Of a stretch of 10,902 nt of DNA, positions 6,711 to 10,902 are shown piece after piece. The notes beneath the pieces are model-generated. The model saw only the letters and a program-made list of their open reading frames with translations. It was not told where the DNA came from and ran no database searches. The DNA comes from Bacillota bacterium (GTDB lineage Bacteria > Bacillota > Desulfotomaculia > Desulfotomaculales > JAJYZD01): contig JAJYZD010000113.1 of NCBI GenBank assembly GCA_021800315.1, forward strand, positions 1 through 10,902, written 5' to 3'. The position numbers and the translations under genes are program-made. Each line of letters starts with the position of its first letter. Positions within the stretch are counted from its first letter, which is position 1.

Positions 6711-6737
6711 TAAAAAAAGACCGGGCGCGGTACCCGG
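6711..6737 (-). terminator. Terminator of the - strand glutaredoxin gene
   Basis: Read on the - strand: CCGGG, 7-nt loop, CCCGG, then TCTTTTTTTA. The stem is short (5 bp) but GC-only and is followed by seven T residues. It lies about 50 nt past the glutaredoxin stop. Confidence 0.6.
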
Positions 6738-6784
6738 AACAGCCGGGGGCGGATCGCGCCGCCCGGCAGGAGGGGATACGGCTT

Positions 6785-7027
6785 TTAGACCAATAACTGC
6801 TCCAGCCGCTGTTTGTCGAACCCCACTACCACCTGGTCGTCGATGGTGAGCGCCGGCACGGCCATCCGCCCGGTTTGCCGGAACATTTCGTCGCGGGCCA
6901 CGGTGTCGGCGGCCACGTTCTTCTCGGTATAGCCCACACCCTTGCGTGAAAGGAACTCTTTCACGGTGTTGCACCAGGGTCAGGTCGGGGTGGTGTAGAC
7001 GATTACCTTGTGCTCGGTCACGATCAT
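6785..7027 (-). CDS. Glutaredoxin-like selenoprotein (YruB/NrdH-type), Sec at the first redox position
   Basis: On the - strand ATG 7027 follows a perfect GGAGGAGG ribosome site. Translation runs MIVTEHKVIVYTTPT, meets TGA at 6982-6980 (codon 16), then continues PWCNTVKEFLSRKGVGYTEK to TAA at 6787-6785, 80 residues if TGA is read as selenocysteine. Homologous glutaredoxins of this type have TTPTCPWC here, so TGA replaces the catalytic first cysteine, giving U16-P-W-C19. Later family marks are present: MAVPAL with cis-Pro58 and VVGFD (67-71). Fourteen nt after the TGA starts CGTGAAAG-AGTTC-CTTTCACG, an 8-bp stem whose loop has G in second position, 24 nt from the TGA, as expected of a bacterial SECIS. 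It likely reduces disulfides or other thiol adducts in the cytoplasm. Function depends on SelA/B/C/D elsewhere in the genome. Confidence 0.88.
6945..6965 (-). promoter_or_regulatory. Bacterial SECIS-like element in the glutaredoxin mRNA
   Basis: On the - strand CGTGAAAG (6965-6958), loop AGTTC, CTTTCACG (6952-6945): a perfect 8-bp stem with a 5-nt loop carrying G at the second loop position, 24 nt past the TGA. Bacterial SECIS elements lie inside the reading frame just after the UGA and usually have a G in the first two loop bases, so geometry fits SelB recognition. Confidence 0.75.
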
Positions 7028-7433
7028 TACCTCCTCCAGTTTTGCTCGCGGTATAGTGTTCCCGGCGGGTCGAATATTGAAGCGGGGTGACGGCGGGCCC
7101 AGACGGGCTTCACCACATCCACCCTCATCTTCCGGAATGCCCGATACACCTAAAATACCACAAACCGGGCGCCCGGGGAAAGAGGGGCTGACGATACCCG
7201 TCTGACCTGGGCCTGATCGGTAAAAGAAAGTACGAGGACGACCTTCCTCACCTGGAGTGGTCCGGACGGAGGATTTCGGGCCCGGGCGCCGGTCAGGGAA
7301 GGTCAAAGTTTTGCCGGATCCCCTAAATGCAGCGGGGACCCCGAGGTGAAAGTTCCACGGTGTCCCCGTTGGTCATTTGTTTGGCTGTTTGGCTGAAGGA
7401 AGAAAAACCGGGTGAGGGGAAAGCCCTACCCTC
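7028..7433. other. 406-bp gap between glutaredoxin and ferredoxin genes
   Basis: No convincing gene is seen. The - strand frame upstream of the glutaredoxin ATG stays open to about 7306, but its translation is low-complexity and Pro/Gly/Arg-rich, as GC-rich noncoding frames are. Structures present are the palindrome CCGGGCGCCCGG (7165-7176) and a hairpin CGGGGAC (7333-7339) with GTCCCCG (7362-7368). No strong promoter for the glutaredoxin gene could be picked out, so it may depend on transcription from the ferredoxin promoter. Confidence 0.5.
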
Positions 7434-7625
7434 TTATTTCCAGGCGATGCACTGGGCCGGGCACATGTCGATGGCTTCCTGGATTTCGTCTTCGGAGGAT
7501 CCCGCCGGATTGATAACTTCCGCCAGACCGGTTGCGTCGTTGATCTTGAATACTTCCGGACAGACCTCTTCGCAGGACCCACATCCCATGCACTCACCCG
7601 AATCGATAACCACTGTCTTAGCCAA
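7434..7625 (-). CDS. Single-cluster [4Fe-4S] ferredoxin
   Basis: A 63-residue acidic electron carrier: MAKTVVIDSGECMGCGSCEEVCPEVFKIND, then a linker, then AIDMCPAQCIAWK. Cys12, Cys15 and Cys18 (CxxCxxC) together with Cys55 of the CP motif should bind the one 4Fe-4S cluster, as in Thermotoga/Desulfovibrio-type ferredoxins; Cys22 and Cys59 are additional. The TTG start at 7625 is preferred: GGAGGAGGGGG is about 8 nt upstream, whereas the longer reading (TTG 7646) would begin inside the ribosome site itself. A strong - strand promoter lies at 7686-7713. It is upstream of, and in the same direction as, the selenocysteine-type glutaredoxin. Its redox partner is unknown; the Fe-S aldo/keto reductase in this window is only a speculative one. 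Confidence 0.93.
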   Translation of the reverse strand: MAKTVVIDSGECMGCGSCEEVCPEVFKINDATGLAEVINPAGSSEDEIQEAIDMCPAQCIAWK

Positions 7626-7685
7626 ACCAAACTCCCCCTCCTCCAAATATGGCCAGGCGGGCTTGATTACTCGCCTGCATCACCC

Positions 7686-7713
7686 ATTATAACAAACGGG
7701 CATGGTCTGTCAA
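7686..7713 (-). promoter_or_regulatory. Strong sigma-A-type promoter for ferredoxin
   Basis: On the - strand TTGACA (7713-7708), a 16-bp spacer and TATAAT (7691-7686); both hexamers are perfect. The -35 lies within GGTCAGTTGACAGACC, an imperfect palindrome (12 of 16 positions symmetrical) that could be an operator. Confidence 0.85.
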
Positions 7714-7921
7714 CTGACCAGCAAACCATAATCAGGAGGTAACGTCCTCCCCGGGGGGCGGGGAGGCTGCGGGTATGGGGCCGGCCGTTCCGATCGTCCT
7801 GACAGCGGCTTTTTTTAGCCAAGCGGGCCAACGAGCCTCACCCATCCTTTGCGAAAGCCTTGGACGGGAAGGCCAAAATACACCGGAAAAGGTTGATGGA
7901 CACGAGTAAAGCAAAGAGAGC
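7714..7921. other. Noncoding stretch between divergent ferredoxin and Uma2 transcription units
   Basis: No credible gene. CCTCCCC (7746-7752) pairs with GGGGAGG (7760-7766), and an AGGAGGT sequence at 7735-7741 has no start codon at a suitable distance. A T7 run at 7808-7814 has no clear stem before it. Nothing else is seen. Confidence 0.5.
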
Positions 7922-7950
7922 TTGCAACTGCAGCCTGGCCGTGCTATATT
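7922..7950 (+). promoter_or_regulatory. Promoter upstream of the Phd-Uma2 pair
   Basis: TTGCAA (7922-7927), a 17-bp spacer and TATATT (7945-7950). It would start a transcript near 7957 with a leader of about 235 nt before the first Phd-Uma2 gene. Confidence 0.6.
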
Positions 7951-7988
7951 ATTGCTAAGGAATTAGTTGGCATATATGGCCGCCTGAG

Positions 7989-8000
7989 GAACACATGTTC
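7989..8000 (+). promoter_or_regulatory. LexA (SOS) box-like palindrome
   Basis: GAACACATGTTC fits GAAC-N4-GTTC, the core of the Gram-positive LexA/DinR box (consensus CGAACRNRYGTTYC); the central ACAT satisfies RNRY. The flanks are G and G, so only the outermost bases differ. It lies about 30 nt past the expected transcription start of the Phd-Uma2 transcript, where a repressor could block elongation or initiation. It is nested in a larger hairpin, CCGCCTG (7980-7986) with CAGGCGG (8009-8015). Confidence 0.45.
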
Positions 8001-8195
8001 GGACGGCCCAGGCGGGGTGAAGAGATCTTTCGTTGGTCGACAGGGAGCCCGGAGAGTGGCACCGGGGATGCCGGCCGGCTGTTGGTTCGGGAGCCCGTCC
8101 GCCCCGGGGCCGGGCGTACGGCGCTGTCCGGTGCGGTGAATTGGCCGGGTTGTCTTAGGACGGGATGTCAATCATTGTGGAGGTGTTTTCGATGA
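7995..8195 (+). CDS. Possible small leader ORF coupled to the first Phd-Uma2 gene
   Basis: An ATG at 7995 with GAGGA 5 nt upstream opens 66 codons, and its TGA stop overlaps the downstream ATG start as ATGA (8192-8195), a classic translational coupling arrangement. The product (rich in Arg, Gly and Pro) resembles no family I know. The region is GC-rich, so long open frames arise by chance, and the ATG is inside the LexA-like palindrome. It may equally be noncoding leader. Confidence 0.22.
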   Translation: MFGRPRRGEEIFRWSTGSPESGTGDAGRLLVREPVRPGAGRTALSGAVNWPGCLRTGCQSLWRCFR

Positions 8196-8923
8196 TAGTC
8201 GACTTAAACGATCTCAAGAACAATCTGGACAAGTATATACGCTTATCGGCCATGGAAGAAATAATTATCACCCGTGACGGCGTCAAAGTGGCCAGACTCT
8301 CCGCGTATGAAGAGGAGAAAGGCCCTGGCGGTGCCGCGGTTATCAGGGAACAGGGTAGTATTTACGAAGTTACGCCGAGGAGGGCTTCGTACGAGGATTT
8401 TCTCGAACTGACCGAAACCAGCGAGGAACGGTACGAATATATCGATGGCGAAATTTATCTCCTGTCCTCTCCCAGATCGTATCATCAGGAAACTCTGGGT
8501 GAGCTTCATGGGATTTTTTACATCTGGTTTCGCGGGAAAAAGTGCCGGCCGATGCTGGCTCCATACGACATTACTCTTAAACGGAACGCGGATGATATCA
8601 ATGTGGTCCAACCCGATTTGATGGTTATTTGCGACCTTAAGGAAAAATTAAACGAAAAAGATTACTATATGGGTGTACCGGTGCTGGTAGTGGAAATCAT
8701 TTCGGAAAGTACCCGCAGCAAGGATTTTATCAAGAAACTCAATCTATATATGTCTACCGGGGTAAAAGAATACTGGATCGTCGATCCGTTAATCAGGGAA
8801 GTCCATGTTTATCTGTTGGAAGATGGGGAAATAAGGAAAAGCACAGTCTACAAAGATCATCAGGCTGCTGTTTCTGATCATTTTGCCGGATTGGAAGTAG
8901 ATTTGGATATGATTTTTCTGTAA
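8192..8923 (+). CDS. Phd/YefM antitoxin-like domain fused to Uma2 family (DUF820) nuclease domain, copy 1
   Basis: A 243-residue protein with two parts. Residues 1-43 (IVDLNDLKNNLDKYIRLSAMEEIIITRDGVKVARLSAYEEE) look like the Phd/YefM antitoxin fold, which normally binds DNA and neutralises a toxin. After a short linker, residues 63-205 match Uma2/DUF820, a PD-(D/E)XK nuclease-like family: YEYIDGEIYLLSSP, VVQPDLMVICD with Asp142, VLVVEIISESTRSKD with Glu168, and KEYWIVDP. The core acidic residues are intact, so activity is possible, but the biological role of Uma2 proteins is not known. ATG 8192 is preferred since GGAGGTG is 6 nt upstream; ATG 8165 lacks such a site. The gene is clearly more AT-rich than its surroundings, suggesting acquisition. 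A second copy follows 60 nt later. Confidence 0.85.
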   Translation: MIVDLNDLKNNLDKYIRLSAMEEIIITRDGVKVARLSAYEEEKGPGGAAVIREQGSIYEVTPRRASYEDFLELTETSEERYEYIDGEIYLLSSPRSYHQETLGELHGIFYIWFRGKKCRPMLAPYDITLKRNADDINVVQPDLMVICDLKEKLNEKDYYMGVPVLVVEIISESTRSKDFIKKLNLYMSTGVKEYWIVDPLIREVHVYLLEDGEIRKSTVYKDHQAAVSDHFAGLEVDLDMIFL

Positions 8924-8983
8924 ACGCTGTTATGGTTGAAAGTATGGGTTATGAAGTTAGGCTTGGTAGTGGAGGTGTTTTCG

Positions 8984-9716
8984 GTGGTAGTCGACTTAAC
9001 GGATTTCGAGAAGAATATGGATAAATATATACTCTTATCTAGTAAAGAAGAAGTAATTATTACCAGTGATGGGATAAGGATGGCCAGGCTCTCTGCATAT
9101 AAAGAGGAGCGACCCACTGACGATACCGGTTGTATCAAGGAACAGGCTAGTGTTTACAACGTTACTCCACGGAGGGCTTCGTACCAGGAGTTTCTCGAAC
9201 TCATCGAAACCAGCGAGGAAAGGTATGAGTATATCGATGGTCAGATTTATCTCCTGGATTCTCCCGGAACGTATCATCAGGAAACCCTGGGTGAGTTCCA
9301 TGGGATTTTCTATAACTGGTTTCAGGGAAAAGAGTGCCGGCCAATGTTCGCTCCGTTCGATATTACCCTAAAACGGAGCGCGGATGATATCAGCGTGGTG
9401 CAACCCGATTTGATGGTTATTTACGACCTTGCAGAAGAATTGAACGAAAACGATTGCTATATGGGCGTGCCGGCATTGGTAGCTGAAGTCATCTCCGAAA
9501 GTACCCGCAGCAAAGATTTAATAAATAAATTCGACCTATATATGTCTAACTGTGGTCAAAGAATACTGGATCGTTGATCCATCAGACAGGAAAGTGTGTG
9601 TTTATCGGTTGGAAGATGGTGACATCAGTGAAAATACCAGTTATAAAGATCACGAAACCGCTGCCTCCGGCTATTTCATCGGATTGGAAGTAAGTTTAGA
9701 CATGATTTTTCCGTAA
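8984..9716 (+). pseudogene. Phd-Uma2 fusion, copy 2, broken by a +1 frameshift
   Basis: Starting at GTG 8984 (GGAGGTG at 8971-8977), the frame reads MVVDLTDFEKNMDKYILLSS and stays parallel to copy 1 until LYMSN near 9550. It then hits TGA at 9575-9577 after a few unrelated residues. One frame over, from 9555, the homology resumes at once as VKEYWIVDPSDRKVCVYRLEDG and continues to LEVSLDMIFP and TAA 9714-9716. Copy 1 has ATGTCTACCGGGGTAAAA where copy 2 has ATGTCTAACTGTGGTCAAA, one base longer. Both halves are otherwise free of stops, so the lesion is recent, programmed, or a sequencing error. The lost end includes the YWIVDP strand and the C-terminal 50 residues; the truncated product still keeps the Phd-like part and the PD / E core residues. 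Confidence 0.85.
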
Positions 9717-9887
9717 ACGAAAGGGCAGGAAGCTTTCTCGTTCAGGAGTCAGGTTTGATGACAGCCCGGCAGCCACTTTCGTAGCGGGTCCGCCTGGGCA
9801 GGCCGGGGAACCGCTGGGGCCGGTAGCGCCGGTTCCGGTCGCCGGCAGTCTCCCCATCCGGGCTGAGACCGATAGTACGGAAGAGAC
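9717..9887. other. Structured noncoding stretch after the Phd-Uma2 pair
   Basis: No gene is seen. AACGAAAG at the copy 2 stop can pair with CTTTCTCGTT (9736-9745) with one bulge, a possible 3' hairpin without a T-tract. GGAACCG (9807-9813) pairs with CGGTTCC (9830-9836). Base composition returns to GC-rich at about 9770, marking the right edge of the AT-rich stretch. Confidence 0.45.
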
Positions 9888-9916
9888 TTGTCAAGTCCGG
9901 ACCGGTCGGGTAGAAT
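9888..9916 (+). promoter_or_regulatory. Promoter for the stalk-domain protein gene
   Basis: TTGTCA (9888-9893), a 17-bp spacer and TAGAAT (9911-9916), each one base off consensus. A GGAGG / CCTCC inverted repeat (9947-9951 and 9960-9964) lies in the leader, about 40 nt before the start codon. Confidence 0.65.
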
Positions 9917-10001
9917 GGGGCTGCAGCCGGGTGTTTTCGCGGATAAGGAGGCAGGCTGTCCTCCCTGGATTTAGCGGTTTTCGATAGCGGATAGGAAGGG
10001 A

Positions 10002-10553
10002 GTGGTGATTAAGCCCATGCGCTTCATTATAGCCGCGCTACTGTCATTTGGGCTGCTGTTGACGGTTCCGGTCGTTCCCGCCCCGGCCGCCGCCCCGGCC
10101 GCCGCCCCGGCCGCAACCGTGGTCTTCACCGTGGGCAGCCTGAACTATTCGGTAAACGGCCAGGTTTATGCCATGGACGTGGCCCCGGTCATAGAGGCCG
10201 GCCGGAGCTTGATTCCGGTCCGCTTTCTCGCCCAGGCGCTGGGGGCGACTCCGCGGGATGTGGACTGGGACGCCGCCACCGGGACAGTGACCGTCAACCT
10301 TGAGGAAAACGGCGGCTGGGGCAGGGACATAGTCCTGAGCCTGGTGGTCGGCAGCAGGACCATGACCGTCATCAACCGGCCGGGCAGCCGCGGGATACAG
10401 GCGCAGTTTATTTCCACCCGGAAGGTTCAGATGGATGCCGTTCCGGAGATTGTGGACGGGCGGACCATGGTGCCCGTCCGGTGGGTGGTGCAGGCGCTCG
10501 GTTATGCCCTGCGGTGGGACCCCGCCGGGCAGAGCATGGTCATTACCGGTTGA
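10002..10553 (+). CDS. Secreted copper amine oxidase N-terminal-like (stalk) domain protein
   Basis: A protein of up to 183 residues. MRFIIAALLSFGLLLTVPVVPAPA is a typical signal peptide, followed by an Ala-Pro linker coded by a repeated 12-base unit. The mature part has two copies of the motif typical of the copper amine oxidase N-terminal domain common in Firmicutes surface proteins: APVIEAGRSLIPVRFLAQALGA...VDWDAATGTVTV and VPEIVDGRTMVPVRWVVQALGYALRWDPAGQSMVIT. Despite the family name no oxidase catalytic domain is present; such domains are thought to be wall- or surface-associated. Starts GTG 10002, GTG 10005 and ATG 10017 are all in frame; GGAAGGGAG at 9994-10002 fits GTG 10005 best by spacing. 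It is a single gene with its own promoter and no obvious partner. Confidence 0.85.
   Translation: MVIKPMRFIIAALLSFGLLLTVPVVPAPAAAPAAAPAATVVFTVGSLNYSVNGQVYAMDVAPVIEAGRSLIPVRFLAQALGATPRDVDWDAATGTVTVNLEENGGWGRDIVLSLVVGSRTMTVINRPGSRGIQAQFISTRKVQMDAVPEIVDGRTMVPVRWVVQALGYALRWDPAGQSMVITG
10080..10115 (+). repeat. Short tandem repeat coding an Ala-Pro linker
   Basis: The 12-base unit CCCCGGCCGCCG occurs about three times in a row, coding PAPAAAPAAAPAA just after the signal peptide of the stalk-domain protein. In-frame units make length variation between strains likely. Confidence 0.75.
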
Positions 10554-10618
10554 CGGCTGGAAAACCCCGGGGCCAAGTCGCCTAAGTCTTCGGCCTGGGT
10601 ATTCCCATAAATTACATG

Positions 10619-10648
10619 TTGACTTGTCCATAGCGGTTGTGGTAGTAT
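10619..10648 (+). promoter_or_regulatory. rRNA operon promoter
   Basis: TTGACT (10619-10624), an 18-bp spacer and TAGTAT (10643-10648), about 130 nt before the 16S 5' end, a usual distance for an rrn promoter. An overlapping TATAAC at 10646-10651 would need a 21-bp spacer. The stretch from the stalk gene stop (10553) to here holds no gene and no clear terminator. Confidence 0.65.
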
Positions 10649-10655
10649 AACAAAT

Positions 10656-10781
10656 GTCGCCGCGCGGGGCAGGCGCCCAGCGGGTCGCGGCCGGTCCTTG
10701 AAAACTGAACAGTGGAACAGCCAGTAAGGATAGGGTCCTTTGAACACATGAGAGCATGGATCGCAAGATCCATCAAGGATA
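10656..10781 (+). other. 16S rRNA leader with boxA-like segment and processing hairpin
   Basis: CCTTGAAAACTGAACAG (10696-10712) resembles the conserved leader/spacer segment of Firmicutes rrn operons linked to antitermination. GGTCCTTGAA at 10693-10702 is partly repeated as GGTCCTTTGAA at 10734-10744. ATGGATC-GCAA-GATCCAT (10756-10773) is a perfect 7-bp hairpin with a GNRA-type loop just before the mature 5' end and may assist processing. Confidence 0.6.

Positions 10782-10902
<121 letters not shown>

Larger units (their letters stand above)
8177..9716 (+). repeat. Tandem duplication of the Phd-Uma2 unit (period 792 bp)
   Basis: The ribosome-site segment GTGGAGGTGTTTTCG occurs at 8177-8191 and again, exactly 792 bp later, at 8969-8983, each followed by a start codon and near-identical codons for VDL. 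The two genes run in parallel to their ends (732 and 733 nt). By eye the proteins are about 70% identical: about 55% over the first 60 residues and about 74% over the rest. Confidence 0.9.

Noticed and set aside
7028..7306. Upstream extension of the glutaredoxin frame on the - strand, giving a 108-residue ORF that ends at the TGA
   Set aside because: The added part is low-complexity Pro/Gly/Arg-rich sequence without family resemblance, and the perfect GGAGGAGG ribosome site points to ATG 7027.
7806..7820. T7 run (GGCTTTTTTTAGCC) as a + strand terminator
   Set aside because: No convincing GC stem lies directly before it, and no + strand gene ends nearby; GGCT/AGCC around the T-run is only a short self-complement.
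8936..8983. Earlier ATG start (8936) for Phd-Uma2 copy 2
   Set aside because: Homology to copy 1 and the shared GGAGGTG site place the start at GTG 8984.
10080..10115. Short tandem repeat as part of a CRISPR array
   Set aside because: Units of 12 bp without spacers, inside a coding frame giving an Ala-Pro linker. No CRISPR-like repeat-spacer pattern exists in the window.

Overview
The window looks like a chromosomal segment of a GC-rich Gram-positive bacterium of the Firmicutes, most likely a Peptococcaceae / Desulfotomaculum-type anaerobe. Three things point there: the conserved order alaS - ireB - (aldo/keto reductase) - ruvX - DUF1292 - mltG; the 16S rRNA 5' end at the right edge; and redox proteins typical of anaerobes (Fe-S aldo/keto reductase, 4Fe-4S ferredoxin, a selenocysteine-type glutaredoxin). 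The assignment is by family and gene order only, since no database search was possible.

Left block (1-5270, all + strand): the 3' end of alaS, then ireB, an aldo/keto reductase with two C-terminal 4Fe-4S motifs, ruvX, a DUF1292 protein with a very acidic tail, the endolytic murein transglycosylase mltG and a class B penicillin-binding protein. Sigma-A-like promoters with 17-bp spacers precede DUF1292 and mltG, and terminators follow DUF1292 and, probably, mltG. Translation quality control, recombination and peptidoglycan synthesis genes sit together here.

Middle block (5250-7720): a regulator built of three consecutive XRE helix-turn-helix domains (own promoter), then thioredoxin on +. Converging on it from the - strand are a glutaredoxin-like gene with an in-frame TGA at the first active-site position (U-P-W-C) followed by a convincing bacterial SECIS-like hairpin, and further right a small 4Fe-4S ferredoxin with a strong - strand promoter. 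This is a small redox island. The selenoprotein is invisible to ordinary ORF calling because TGA splits it.

Right block (7720-10902): a visibly more AT-rich insertion-like stretch carries two tandem copies (period 792 bp) of a protein that fuses an N-terminal Phd/YefM antitoxin-like domain to a Uma2 (DUF820, PD-(D/E)XK nuclease fold) domain. The second copy is broken by a single extra base. Upstream of the pair are a sigma-A-like promoter and, just past the expected transcription start, a GAAC-N4-GTTC palindrome resembling the Gram-positive LexA (SOS) box. A secreted copper-amine-oxidase-N-like (stalk) domain protein follows with its own promoter. The window ends with an rRNA promoter, a structured leader and the first 121 nt of 16S rRNA.
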